A DNA stretch of 64,000 bases from Symbiodinium kawagutii (Eukaryota > Sar > Dinophyceae > Suessiales > Symbiodiniaceae). The notes beneath the pieces are model-generated. The model saw nothing but the letters and a program-made list of their open reading frames with translations. It had not been told where the DNA came from and did not search any database. This document shows, piece by piece, positions 1-11,495 of this stretch. The stretch covers positions 321,024 through 385,023 of the forward strand of contig VSDK01027962.1 of assembly GCA_009767595.1 (NCBI GenBank). Reading direction: 5' to 3'. A program made the position numbers and the translations under genes. Each line of letters opens with the position of its first letter. The stretch's first letter is position 1.

Positions 1-420
1 ACTTGTACAGCGCCCTAAGGTGACATCTGCAACGAAGTGGTAATAGCGGATCAGAATCATCGGACTTGGTGGTGACCCAGAGGAATATGATCCGTTCTCA
101 ATTGCATGTAAGCATTTCACATGGAATATATTCCAAGCCATGCGATGTTGATCATCACGAAGATGAAGGCAAGATTGAGGTGATGAGATTATCAGCCCGT
201 GATTTTGCGCAGTAACTGAGGCAATTTGGAACAACCCTACTTGCAAATCTTCATTGAAATTATTTGAATAGCCTATCAGTTACATTGAGCAAAACTTGCT
301 ACATTTCAAACTCGGGTTGTTATTGTTTGAAATTGTTCGCGGCAACCTGGACGTTGCTCCGCGCTTGCAACGTGTGGGGCGCACGACCAGCAAAGTACAT
401 ACACGTATGCGGATATACGG

Positions 421-1012
421 GAGATTTGATATGTTCAGTCGTGCATGCAGAGGTCAGAGGGGGTGGGAGATTTGATATGTTCAGTAGTGCATGCAGAGGC
501 CAGAGGGGGTGGGAGATTTGATATGTTTAGTCGTGCAGAGGCCAGAGGTGGGTTGGAGATTTGATATGTTCAGTCGTGCATGCAAAGGCCAGAGGGGGGG
601 GGAGATTTGATATGTTCAGTCGTGCATGCAAAGGCCAGAGGGGGGGGGAGATTTGATATGTTCAGTCGTGCATGCAAAGGCCAGAGGGGGGGGGAGATTT
701 GATATGTTCAGTCGTGCATGCAAAGGCCAGAGGGGGGGGGAGATTTGATATGTTCAGTCGTGCATGCAAAGGCCAGAGGGGGGGGGAGATTTGATATGTT
801 CAGTCGTGCATGCAAAGGCCAGAGGGGGGGGGAGATTTGATATGTTCAGTCGTGCATGCAAAGGCCAGAGGGGGGGGGAGATTTGATATGTTCAGTCGTG
901 CATGCAGAGGCCAGAGGGGGGGGGAGATTTGATATGTCCAGTAGCGCATGCGGAGGCCAGAGGGGGTGGGAGATTTGATATGTTCAGTCGTGGAATGCAA
1001 AGGCCAGAGGGG
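421..1012. repeat. 46-bp minisatellite, about 13 copies, each with a long G run
   Basis: The phrase GAGATTTGATATGTTCAGTC recurs at 421, 467, 513, 556, 602, 648, 694, 740, 786, 832, 878, 924 and 970, a 46-bp period (one 43-bp unit). Most units contain the palindrome TGCATGCA and a run of about 8-9 G. The middle copies are nearly identical and the edge copies diverged, as expected for unequal exchange. Open frames across it are by-products of the repeat, because 46 is not a multiple of 3. Confidence 0.95.
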
Positions 1013-2543
1013 GTCTTTAGGGTCGCAGCTGACCGGGGGCATTCGGCTTGCAACTGACTTAATTTTAGGGTCGCAAGTAACCCGGGTTGCAAGTTAAACT
1101 TGGCAGCAGCAGCCTTCCATGGCTTCAAGTCCTGAGCACTGAGTCCTGTTTGACTCCAGAACCAGGGGTACTCCACTGCGTGGACTTGGGCCATCGTTGC
1201 TCTGGCTGTCGCAGAATGATATACCCCCTGTCAGGTGTGGAGCAACGTCGGGGTTGGAGCGAAATTGTTTGCTACTGAGTTACTACATAGCGAAATTCAT
1301 CCTTTGTTAGTGTTACATTCCTGGGAACCAGCGTATCCCGTGGCCAAAAATGATGGTACCCTTACCTTTTCCAACTTCAGGGCAAATTTTCCCTCGGAAT
1401 CCTTTCAACCCTTTCCGTCGCACCCATGCCAAGAAACCACTAACCTGTCCCAATCCAGTGAACCAGGGCAGGAGATGGGAAGCCAGGACCGAACATGCTA
1501 GCAGTTTTGATGACCCCTCAGTGACCCAGGACAACAAACATGTCACCCTTTGTAAGCCCCCAGGTCATCACAACCAGTGTGTTCACAGCGCATTTAATTC
1601 TGTAATTTATGGAGCCATTGTTGTGGTTTAACAGAGTCTAACGGCCTGGGACAGGTTAGGCTTCAGCATCAGCACAGCATCCTTTTCAACTCAGCATCCT
1701 TTTCAATGATTCGCCGACCAAGCTGAGGACACCGTAGTCAGCCTGCATATGTCATGAAAATTCCGCAGACACGAGGAAGGAAATCGTTGATCGTTTCACA
1801 CCTGAAATGTAATGCCAGCTGTTTTCTGAATCAACATCAATGGTACCCATCATCAGCCTTAATCCCACCATGGTGGTCGCTTACTGGATAAGTCGGTATA
1901 TCCAGCCAAATGGTGCTTCATCCTCTGAAGTGTTCCTGGGGAACCCCAAGAATTGTTGTTTGGTTCAAACATTTGAGAATCCATGATGTCACTAACATGT
2001 CCCAATGGATTTTGTCACTACCGTGTCCCGTTCCAACATGCACCATAACCGGTTGCTCAGGTCAACTAAGGTGTCATAGAAAAAAACAGTTGTGGCGGAT
2101 ATGATTGTTTCCAGGAAAATATTTACTGTACAAAGATTGACATTTTATTTCATCAGTTGCCACATTCCAGTATAAGTATAAGTGAAATTAGTGATGACCC
2201 AATCTTGCAGCCTCTGCTCTCGCTGCTCGCATAGCCACCATGATCCAGTGTCAACACCTTCGATCTTCAGGGATAACAGATAGTCCCAGGTAGGAGTATA
2301 TGGCACCCAAAACCTTTTTTTTGAAGGAGTGCAATCCATATTTGGGATGCTTCAAATTAAAGCATTAATGTTTGATGGGTTTGGTGCCAAATTCGTACAT
2401 AGGGCATAGCAGTATAGACCACCAATAAACCAGCACAAACAATTATAAGCACCTTATTCACCACTAGCAACCACCATTAAACCATGCAAATTATGACAGT
2501 TCGTATGGTATCCAGCCTACCTGAGATTCATTGGCCCGGTCAG
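1013..2543. other. non-coding stretch, no supported gene
   Basis: I see only short frames without convincing splice sites or recognisable protein segments. If the kinase gene at 2544-10522 has N-lobe exons, they should lie here or further left, but I could not identify them. Confidence 0.4.
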
Positions 2544-2620
2544 GTGTCGCAATGCAGGACGTCAGTTTGGAGAACATGCTGCTGAACGTCAATCCTGGTG
2601 GCCCGGTTGCACCTGCGCGG
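2544..2620 (+). CDS. kinase exon: catalytic loop (subdomain VIb) with MQD-x4-EN
   Basis: CAG precedes and GTGAGG follows the exon. It encodes GVAMQDVSLENMLLNV, which aligns with the usual H-R-D-x4-N catalytic loop of protein kinases. The catalytic Asp and the metal-binding Asn are kept, but the HR of HRD is replaced by MQ. It ends in phase 0, which fits the next small exon. Confidence 0.6.
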
Positions 2621-2960
2621 GTGAGGAAATGGGAACATCATCAGAAACCGTTTGTTTTTTGAGATGGAGGTTGTTACTGGACTTGGGAAAGCACTACAGA
2701 AAATGGTGTTTTTCAGTTTGTACATTGACACCGTTGCAGTGTTGCTCGGAGTGAAGTACTATGAAGTACTGGGTCCCAGCAGCCTGGGGTGCACCCCAGC
2801 CACTCTGGCGTCAGTTTGGTATCCTCTGGATGTCAGCTCCCGCATACAGTAAATGCCACATTTCAACTCTGTAGTCACGAAAAGCTAGCAGAGCTGTAGC
2901 TGATTTGCGTGAGTTCATTTCGGGTTGGGGGGACAGCGGTGCCTCGACTCAGCGTGCAAC

Positions 2961-2974
2961 CTCATCACCATCAC

Positions 2975-3027
<53 letters not shown>
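2961..3027. repeat. (ATC)n trinucleotide repeat
   Basis: Nearly pure CAT/ATC triplets. Six-frame poly-Ile and poly-Asp readings across it are artefacts of the repeat. Confidence 0.95.
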
Positions 3028-3625
3028 GTTTAATCATTTTTTTAAGTGAAAGTAGCCATCATAAGATTCATCACCGCCCTCAGGAGTTCGGTTGGCAGCA
3101 TCGGTTGGCCCTGACACAGATTGCAGATTTCGTCCACCTCCCTTGGCTTCAAGTGTTCCTGTGAACCGTCAGCAACCATGCTCAACCATCATTAGCAGTT
3201 TCATAAACCAGGGATGCCCCAACATTCTATTGGGATTTTTGGGAATCAGCTGCAGGTGTGTTGAAGGTTAAGCCAGCAATCACCCGCGGGTTGTTTTGCC
3301 CAGGCAACGGCCATTGGCAGGCGGCACGATTGCTGTTGGGGAGGGTGATCTGTGTGGGTTCAGGTTTTGCTGGTTGCATCCGAATTCTTTGGATGTTTTG
3401 GTCAAATCCTTTTCGCGGGGAAATCTTCACTGCTACGGTGCATCCCAAAATCTATCAGACTAGAATATTTGGGAGATCAGAAAGGTCCATCAAAATGTAA
3501 TTCTGAGGTATTGATTGTCGGAACTATTTGGGTTTGGTCGCGACACCTTGCAAACATTCCCCAGCCACGAACAGAGTCGTGGGATGTTCATCTACCATAG
3601 TTGGCCGCAGCTACCCAGCCGCCAG

Positions 3626-3649
3626 GTGAAGATATGCGATCCTGGCCAG
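3626..3649 (+). CDS. 24-nt kinase microexon: DFG-equivalent written DPG
   Basis: Between CCAG and GTGGGA lie eight codons reading VKICDPGQ. Joined in phase 0 to the preceding exon, they give the expected spacing between the catalytic loop and the DFG motif, with Pro in place of Phe. The Asp that binds magnesium is kept. A 24-nt exon is short, and alone it would be weak evidence. Its position between exons for subdomains VIb and VIII is what supports it. Confidence 0.5.
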
Positions 3650-4604
3650 GTGGGATCACAGAGCGAGCCGTGTCGATGACTCACCATGACCCCCTTTGTA
3701 TGACAGAAACTTTTGTTGGTTAAACTTTTCATCGTGGATGGGGCAGCTAAACCAATGGTTAAACTTAGATACTTCTGATGATGATTGATGATGTTGGTTC
3801 AAAGGATGCCGAACGGTTTTTCATGGAAGCACGGTGACGCTCGTCACAGACTGTGCAAGTTATGTTGGTCTTAGTGAGGGCCTGCTACACTGAACTCTTT
3901 CTCCTGGCAGCCAAACACGAAGTGACCTGATCCGGATCGTTACGATGTCAAAATCAACCTGCCACAGATGATGGATATGTAGTCATAGTTACTTAGACTC
4001 ACTTACACATAATATGATTAATATGATGGTATGATGGGTTGCTTGAAAGTCCGGGATGTTGATGAATGCAAACGCTCAGGCGATGTTGTGTCTTCCAGCT
4101 TTGCACCAGTATCGTGATTTCTGTATGATAGGCTTGTTCCGAATACTTGGACACGCAATGACTTGTATGGTTTAAATAGTTCAATTTTGACTTACTGGTG
4201 CGTGGTCATTGCCCATAAATACTGTCATGATTTGCGAGTTCAGCCTGCAATAGAGGTTTCCCCGCTGAAGAGATCTTATAACGCTTGGGATGCTTCGGGG
4301 TGCGTCCCAACCACCGCATTTGTTCCAAGTTCCCAATAAAGGTCAGAGAGTCATCCACAAATGGTGGACTAGCAACTGCTGATCGCCAGAGTGACCACAC
4401 CTTGAGGATCGGACACCTGCTGGGGGAGGCCGGGGAGGCCCTTCCAAGCGCTGCTTGGTGCCCAGGCCGTGCATTTTCAGTCGGACTCCAAGGGTCAGGA
4501 GGTGCCAGTGAATTTCCACGGCTTAGTAGGTTCGAAGCTCAGGGCGGGGGGGCCAGCTGCGGTGTGATTTGAAGTTGGGGATTTCAACTGATCCAAAGTG
4601 ATGG

Positions 4605-4712
4605 TGATGGTCTCTCGGAATTGGCAACCCCATGGAACCCCCAGAAATGGTTGGCTGCTAAACAGGGTTCAACAAGGATGACTTGGGGGTACCCTGTTTA
4701 CAGAAACCACCA
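4605..4712. mobile_element. degenerate foldback element, family 1
   Basis: The right half reads GGATGACTTGGGGGTACCC followed by TGTTTACAGAAACCACC. The left half has a weakly complementary start (GGTCTCTCGG) and CCCCCAGAAATGGTTGG. The layout matches the better copies at 38636 and 47348. It is the most decayed copy I list. Confidence 0.35.
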
Positions 4713-4874
4713 AGTCATCCAAAGGTTAACACTTTCAAGCGAGAAGGTTCTGATCTCAAAGCATTCGGAGCATTTCTGAGCTAACTTTTGCGCAAGAAAT
4801 TTGAGATGGAGAGGTGCCAGAGTTTCTAGTGATTGTACTGGTACCATCTAATACTCACTTACCTGCTAAAGCAG

Positions 4875-4976
4875 TTCCCAGTTCCTCAGTCGCTGGCTCA
4901 GGCAAATCCTTCCGACCACCGGAGCTGCACGAGCACAAAGGCTATTTAGCCACGAAGGTGGACTCGTGGTGCCTAG
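4875..4976 (+). CDS. kinase exon: subdomains VIII-IX (PPE and DSWCLG)
   Basis: The exon follows GCAG and is followed by GTGGGC. It encodes GKSFRPPELHEHKGYLATKV and then DSWCLG. PPE stands for the APE motif closing the activation loop, and DSWCLG for the D-x-W-S-x-G motif of subdomain IX, at the normal spacing. This is the clearest kinase signature in the gene. Confidence 0.65.
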
Positions 4977-7900
4977 GTGGGCCCCGCAGTTGCCGGTGGT
5001 GAATGAAACTTCTTTGGATCGGGATCTAAGAAGCTGACGGTAGCTGATCCACAATGACCCACATACCTTGACCCTCCCTTACCCTTCTTTTTTGGGGTCG
5101 TTTGATATGTGCTTGATTTTTGGGGACGTTCCCTTTTTTGGGGGTCACTTCCCAAAAAAAGATCCTCAACCAATGTGTGCATTCTGTAAGGGGCCTCAAC
5201 AAGCCTTCGGCACCCCATGGGCCTCCTTTGAATGCTTTTGTAGGATTGGGGACGACTAAGGAAACATGCATTCTTGAAATTGCTAAACATAGGATCAACA
5301 TGTCCGCAAAATTGGCTCAACATTGCCCAAACTATCCCTCCTCTAGAGGGACTTGGAAAAGCTGTCGAACATAGGCACCTGAAGGGGCCCCTCCATACCT
5401 CCCAACTGGCCAGCAGAAGGCACAACATAGCTCCAACCTCCCCCCCACTTGAATCAGCATAAGCTCAACATTGACCCAAATGCGCAACGCTTGTGGACAC
5501 CTTCCAGCAACAGCCACCCCCGTCCCACCTTGAGGTTTCCCCTGCCACAAGCCCAAAGCCAACAGCCGGATGGACGATGGACGGACGGACGGATGGACGG
5601 ACGGTCTCCAAAATCCTCCAAAGATGAAAAAAGGTACGTTTTGCAAAAAAAGATCCTTCAGTTCGGATGCGTCCAGGACGGACGGGTATTTCCGTCCTTT
5701 GGACGCAAATTTCCGTCCTTTCGGACGGGTAAGCCGGAGTGTCCATGGAAAAAAGGTACGCTTAGGAAAAAAAGATCCTCACCCATTCAGGCCTTGGTGT
5801 GAGCGGCAAGAATATTGTGAGAACAGCTTGAAAAAAAACATTTGGCAGCTCCAACAAGCCTGAAGTTCAGGTAAAACAATCTTGGGGACTAAGAACTGGG
5901 TCGGAAATCACGTAATTCATCAAAACATAAGAGCATTCTTGCAAATCATGATTTTCGGATTTTCGTTGATGAGATCGCTCATGACCAGTTCAACACTTTT
6001 TGTCCTTATCAATTCCATCCACCCTTCATCTTTACAAAAAATACATCAGGGGATCCAAAAGGGAGTGGCCTGAGCCGCAAGGCTTCCTAAGCTTGAGATG
6101 TAAGCTAAAACCGTTCTTGTCATAGCTTTACTTGCCAGCACAGCTGGCAGCTGGGTGGGTGGCACCTCTTCTGAGATGGGAAGGCAAGCAAGTGCCAGAG
6201 TGGAGGATTGGAACCGCTACTGCCAAAACTATGCAAAAAAGATCCTTTCTGAAAGAAAAAGTACTTTCGTCAAAAAATACCATTTTTGTTGAATCACCCC
6301 AAAAATTTGGGGTCGTTGGAGACTCCAGGTACATACTTGATATATAGCCATACATACAGTATGTGAAAGAATATCTATCTTTATAGCTCATTTAATGCCA
6401 TAGAATGTAATATACCTAACCTATTTATATAAGTGAAATTGATTCACCTGATGTTGGCGAGCCACGCGGCGAGCTACATTTTTTGAGCCTCACTGCACTC
6501 TCTTGTAATCTCGCTTTTGCATGCTTATGCCATCTAATGCATGAGCTATGCATAGTCACGCCATGTTCCGTTCTGTTTATATTCCTGTTTCGGTCTTGGT
6601 TTCTGGTACGCCATTGCAAGAAAACTATGACTTCACACGCAGCTCGAATCCAGGCAGCAAATAGCAAGCCGAACTTGGGGCTTTGGAAAGAGAAGTTGTC
6701 ACCAGGTGGTTCTGGTGGAAGCTTGCTTTGTACAGACCTGCACCTCGCTGATCGTCCATAGAAATGATTCATGCTAGCCTGCGCTTGGGCGGTTCCAGAA
6801 CGAGTTTACGTCCACTCCGGTGGTTGAGCCTAAGTTTTTTGGCTTGAGTGTTGTCGGTGCCCTTTGGGTCTTAGGCTCGCAAAATTGGATGTACCTCAGT
6901 TTTCAGGTTGTGTGCTGTTTTGGCTATCTGGATGGTCTGTATAGTTGAGTATTCTAGCGAATAGATCACTCCTTAGGTTTCTCACCACCAGAAGCGTAAC
7001 GGAAGTTCTGGTAAGAACTGGTTGTTGACCATCGGTTAATCATCATTTCACCATCAGTTAACCATTACTAACCACTACAAGGGTTTACTGGTTGTTGCTT
7101 TGGCATGCTCGGGCAGGATGGAGTACTTTCTATTTGCTCACTGCCCAGCCTCTTTTCATGAGCGCCGACCCTGCGCAGAAGGACCGTTTCGAAAGCAGGG
7201 AACAACACCATTCGAAATATATGCGGAAGATTCCCTGAAGATATGAACTCCCATTTGTAGCGAAGATGCGCAGAAAGGGGGGGTCGGGGGTTTCTGTCGA
7301 AAAGCACTGAGATTATACTTCCCCTTCATCCACCCTTAGAGTTTGTGAGGGGCCAAGTAACCCAGGCAGCTGGAGGAAACACCCTGGCCACTCATAACAG
7401 TGACCCGGTGAGGCAATGATTAAATAAGCCTTGCTATTGCATTTGGAACAGGTGCAAACCGAGCTTCAAAATGCTACAATTGAACGCGTTTTTCTGTTCG
7501 GGATGCCAATAATAGTATGGGACTATGGGATATCCCTGCCTTGTACTCACGCATTCAGGCCAGGGTATTTGTAGACACCTGAAGAGTTTAGTGAAGCTTT
7601 CAAACATAATTTACCCAGAGACCTCCCCCGAACTCATGGTACTGTACTTACCGGTGTGTACTTGCTGGATCCGGTTGAAACCAGTGAATTTGATCCCAGC
7701 AGAGTGCAACAAAGGTCCTCGCAACCAGCAGTGATGGCCATGGTCACCGTTTGGAGGGTCATGGTGGTCAACCAAGGGGTTGTTGCAACAATTTCATGCA
7801 ATTCGCTCATAATTGATCACCAGTCGAGTCCTCTCCCCCAACCTAAAGCGCCATCACACAAACCTTGTTTCTAGTTATTTTGATTGGATTCCAACGAGAG

Positions 7901-8584
7901 TGTGGGCCGAAGTCAGCCTAAAATTTGCGCGCAAAGATCAAAGCAATCAACCGGGGAGCGCGAGGATCAGGATTGGCAGCTTTTCAGGCGACTTGGCTGT
8001 ATATAGATCATAAACTTACATTTGCGATGTGTGTTTGTATGTAAGCATCTATCTATCGATCCATCTTACCTACCGAATCAATCGCACACACATAGAGAAG
8101 AGAGACAACGGTTTAACACACAGTGTGTACTACATTTGCACGACCAATCGTTTTTTTTGCTATATCCTGTTTCATTGCTATTCTATCAGAACCATATCCA
8201 CCTGGAATCGTCTAAGACACGTTGGTCGGCATTGCCCAAGCATTTGTAACTCTATGGAGATTTAAGTAAGTGCAAATGTACATAGGCATCAGCAAGGACA
8301 GATAGTTGAACAGAGAGATCGGATAGGTTTTATTTTTGAAAAGATCAAAGTTGGCGGGGACAGTCAGGAGTGTTTTTTTTGAATGTGGCGCCGATGTTTT
8401 GCGTCCCATGCATCATAGCAGCTGCAAAGCGGTGTGTGAATTTAACATATAAGACAAGACTAAAAAGATGAACAGATACTTGTTGAATAATTATCATATT
8501 ACCCGATTGCAAAAACATTTCTGGTGGCTTTGTTGGCATCAGCATGCATCGATGGGCACCAGGACATACTGCGAAGCTGCTTAG
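4977..8584. other. long intron-like region with short direct repeats, no clear gene
   Basis: This contains several copies of AAAAAAGATCCT (near 5157, 5645, 5766 and 6236) and a cluster of GGAC/CCGTCC tetramers at about 5570-5740. An open segment near 7654-7731 encoding VYLLDPVETSEFDPSR could be a missing subdomain IX-X kinase exon, but I do not call it. Confidence 0.4.
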
Positions 8585-8713
8585 CCTTCCATGGCAGTGA
8601 CCAAGTCCGGGTACAGGAATAGCTGTGCGCTCAGGAATGGCAAATTTGACGAGCTTTTCAAAACGAAAGCCCCAAACTTTTCGCGCCGCGGAAGCATTGG
8701 CAGTGCTACACAG
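8585..8713 (+). CDS. kinase exon: subdomain X-like (NGKFDELF)
   Basis: The exon follows GCTTAG and precedes GTTGAG. It is 129 nt (43 codons, phase 0 in and out) and encodes SCALRNGKFDELFKTKAPNF. The x-x-x-x-N-G-x-F-D-x-L-F pattern is typical of the segment after the G helix in CAMK/SnRK-like kinases. The tail is rich in Ser and Arg. Confidence 0.55.
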
Positions 8714-9210
8714 GTTGAGTTGGGTTGGGCTGCAATTGGGGTGGCAAAAATGCGGAAGGCCAATACGTAGCAGGTTCCTTCGATCCTATTGACCTGTCAA
8801 AGTCCAGACTGCCTCTCACCACCATCCGCGATGTGTTTGCAAAGTTGCCAAATTTTTGTCCAACTCAGGCAGATCACAGCATTCTTGGGTGCACAACAGT
8901 TTGCTCCTGAATTTCTTTGGAGTTTAACGTGGCTTGTTGGTTTTCCCCCCTCTTGTATACACATGCGTCAATCCATAATCACGCGAGCCCCATCGCATCA
9001 GATATCATTGATTATCATTGTATAGTTCCAATAATTCAAGCACACCACGCACGCTTAGACGCGTAGAGCATTTCCGGCAATGTAGGGTGTGTACTTTGTG
9101 GCTCGGACATGCTTGACATGCTCAAATTCGCAATCGTTTAACCCATTGAGTGAATTGAAGATTGACAAATTGCGATAGTACATCTACTTATACACTTGTA
9201 TTCCGCTTCA

Positions 9211-9211
9211 T

Positions 9212-9272
<61 letters not shown>

Positions 9273-9348
9273 GTGGTCATCGTCGTGATTGTCATCATTT
9301 TCATCATCGTCATCATCATCGTCATCGTCACCATCATAGTCATCATGG

Positions 9349-9394
<46 letters not shown>

Positions 9395-9470
9395 TGTGAT
9401 CATCGTCGTGATTGTCATCATTTTCATCATCGTCATCGTCACCGCCATAGTCATCATGGTCATCATCATG
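9211..9470. repeat. compound (CAT)n array with a 123-bp higher-order duplication
   Basis: Pure CAT triplets are interrupted by a variant block containing CGTCGTGATTGTCATCATTTT at 9281 and again at 9404, an offset of 123 bp, so the array was duplicated as a block. The reverse strand is open as a poly-Asp/Asn/His frame, which I treat as an artefact. Confidence 0.9.
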
Positions 9471-9559
9471 CTCGCCAGCATTGTTTAACTCAACTTTAGC
9501 CATCATCAATGGCCACCGGCCACCAGCCCTTACTTCGTTGATGTTCTCCTCAAACCCAG

Positions 9560-9795
9560 AGGGACAGCCCATCTCCAACAGCGGTCCCAAGGGCGGTTGG
9601 CATTGACTTCATCTTCAAGTTGATGCAGATGGAACCCTCCAAGCGCATGTCCATTGCAGATTGCTGCACCTTGGTGTGCAAGCAGCCAGCTGGGGGAGAG
9701 GAGCAGCACCAGGACACTGCCCTGGATACCGGGTCACCGCGGCATGAGATCATGAGACTGTTCCCTGACCCTGGCTTCGATCCAAACCACCTACC
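9560..9795 (+). CDS. kinase exon: subdomain XI (MEPSKRMS)
   Basis: The exon starts after CCCAG and encodes GIDFIFKLMQMEPSKRMSIA near its start. This matches the end of kinase domains (D-x-I/L-x-K-x-M-x-x-D-P-x-x-R), with Arg in the R280-equivalent place. The rest is C-terminal extension. The 3' end is approximate; several GT dinucleotides near 9795 could be the donor. Confidence 0.55.
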
Positions 9796-10314
9796 GGGTG
9801 GACTATTTATACAATTTATACATCGAGTTCCTGGGCACTGGACATTCGATACAAGTCAACCACCCGTAGTCGACGAAGCTGATCAATCAAATTTAGACCA
9901 ACATAGACCAACATAGGCCAAGATAAACCAGGGTAGACCAACATAGGCCAGCACAGCACACCAGTGATTGTTCCCACGTGTGACGGTCAGCCCTTCCAGC
10001 TATGCTGCATATGCTGCGTCGCCAAGGCAAGCACGTCGCCAGCTCAGGGATGGTGGGTCGGAAATCGGGTGACGCAGCCTTTCTGGTGGTCGGTCAGTTG
10101 TGCTGGTGATAGTCTAGTTCAGGGAGTAATCTGTTCAGGGAGTTATTTTTAGTGCTGGTGATATATAAGACGAATCTGTTGCAGGAGTGATTTTTGAGAT
10201 GGCTGATTGCAGGTCTCCACTTGAAAATGCTGACATGTGGGCCCCATGTTTGGCAAACATAGCTGGAACATGCTGAAACTATGATTGCAAATGGGCAAAC
10301 GGAAAATCCTGCAG

Positions 10315-10522
10315 TTCTTTTCCCGGAGACCGATTGGCGTTGCTGGCTAACGATTTCCATTCGAGGGAGAGAAGTGAGATGAACTCGGCAGGTGTCGGCT
10401 CTGTGAAGACTGGCCTAGGCTCCCATATTCTCCCACATGGCTTCTGTAGCCGTAGTGAATATTTCGTTCCGGCATGGAGCAATGCACTTTCGAGTGCATT
10501 CGTTGGCAGCCTGCAGAGCTAG
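10315..10522 (+). CDS. probable terminal exon of the kinase gene, stop TAG
   Basis: After CCTGCAG an open frame runs 68 codons to TAG at 10520-10522 and includes NSAGVGSVKTGLGSHILPHG. I recognise no domain. It follows the kinase exons on the same strand, so it is probably the C-terminus. The reverse strand is also open here, which lowers certainty. Confidence 0.4.
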
Positions 10523-11254
10523 ATTTACTTCACAGTTTTGGAAGGTTCGCGTCATAGCAAATGGGTTAGCGTAGCACAGAAACAACCTGAGCTTCTTAGT
10601 TTAATTATCAATTCTGTTTTTCGATCGTGGCCACAATGTTGATGACATAGCAGTGCAAACTCGCCCAAGGCTCGTATGGTCCATCTCGTCATGTGGGTGT
10701 GGTGTTAAGCTGTCCAATAGGTTGTCGTAGGTTTCAATAGGGAACACCTGGTTGGATAGAACCTGGGCTATGCCCCCCGACCGGTCCACATTCATTTTTT
10801 CATTACCGGTAAAAAATCCACCGCGTTGAGTGCCAACGTGGGTAGTGGCAACTCCAGGTCAAAAATCCCAGAGGTGCAAAAACCGGAAACGGCGAAAGCC
10901 TTCTGCGAGTTATAACACCAGTCTTTGGGCAACAGCCAAGAACCTGGACCAGTCTTATCAAAGCAAAAACCTGCCATTGGGGAAAAAATCTGCTGAATTT
11001 CTGTTCGGAAGAAAACATCTATTTCTTCGTTCGAAAACTTTTTTTTTGCGAAGCACACGCATTTTCTTGAAAGGAAAGCATTGTGCTGGTTGTCGAAAGC
11101 CAGGGTTTTCCTCGAAAAAACTGTTGGATTGTTTTAAAAGAAAAAGCATATGGTTGACCCTAGCTTTGGAAAACCCTAGCTAGAGATGTTTCCCAAAAAA
11201 TACAGCAGGTTCTATTTTTTTGGGGGGGGTAAATCCCTTGCTTTCTACAACCAG

Positions 11255-11379
11255 TGTCCTTTGCTCGCCCTTTGCCCGAGGCGTGGTTGGCGGATACCGG
11301 CATACCACCCATGATGGCCCCCAAGGCCCCCCGGGGGGTGGTGGGTCGGCTAGGGGAGTGGTTCGTGATGGATATGAGC
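11255..11379 (+). CDS. exon, unknown protein; donor coincides with a foldback element
   Basis: Starts after ACCAG (phase 2) and encodes PLPEAWLADTGIPPMMAPKA and VVGRLGEWFVMDMS. The codon ending the exon is immediately followed by GTTTCTCAAG, which is at once the splice donor and the first bases of an inverted-repeat element. No domain recognised. Confidence 0.5.
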
Positions 11380-11495
11380 GTTTCTCAAGCCAGAAGGGAC
11401 CCCAAAGTTGTGGTGGGTTGCTTACATTTTATTTCTACAAGTACGGTTAAACTCATCTAGATAGATGACTTGGGAGGTTCACTATTTTGAGAAAC
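11380..11495. mobile_element. foldback element, family 1
   Basis: The left end GTTTCTCAAGCCAG pairs with the right end CTATTTTGAGAAAC. The right half contains GATGACTTGGGAGG. The element begins exactly at the donor of the preceding predicted exon. Confidence 0.6.

Larger units (their letters stand above)
2544..10522 (+). other. inferred span of a multi-exon divergent protein kinase gene
   Basis: Islands at 2544-2620, 3626-3649, 4875-4976, 8585-8713, 9560-9795 and 10315-10522 give, in the correct order, the catalytic loop, DFG-equivalent, APE-equivalent plus subdomain IX, subdomain X, subdomain XI and a C-terminal end with a stop. Order, strand and kinase landmarks agree, so I infer one gene. 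The N-lobe (glycine loop, VAIK lysine, alpha-C) and probably one exon between 4976 and 8585 were not found. The frame junction between 3649 and 4875 needs a one-base adjustment of the splice sites. Confidence 0.6.

Noticed and set aside
421..1012. Regular repeats that might suggest a CRISPR array
   Set aside because: The repeats are head-to-tail with no unique spacers and lie in a eukaryotic context without cas genes.
9138..9590. A 150-residue reverse-strand frame that is mostly Asp/Asn/His
   Set aside because: It is the reverse reading of a CAT microsatellite; the ends show no splice sites or domain.
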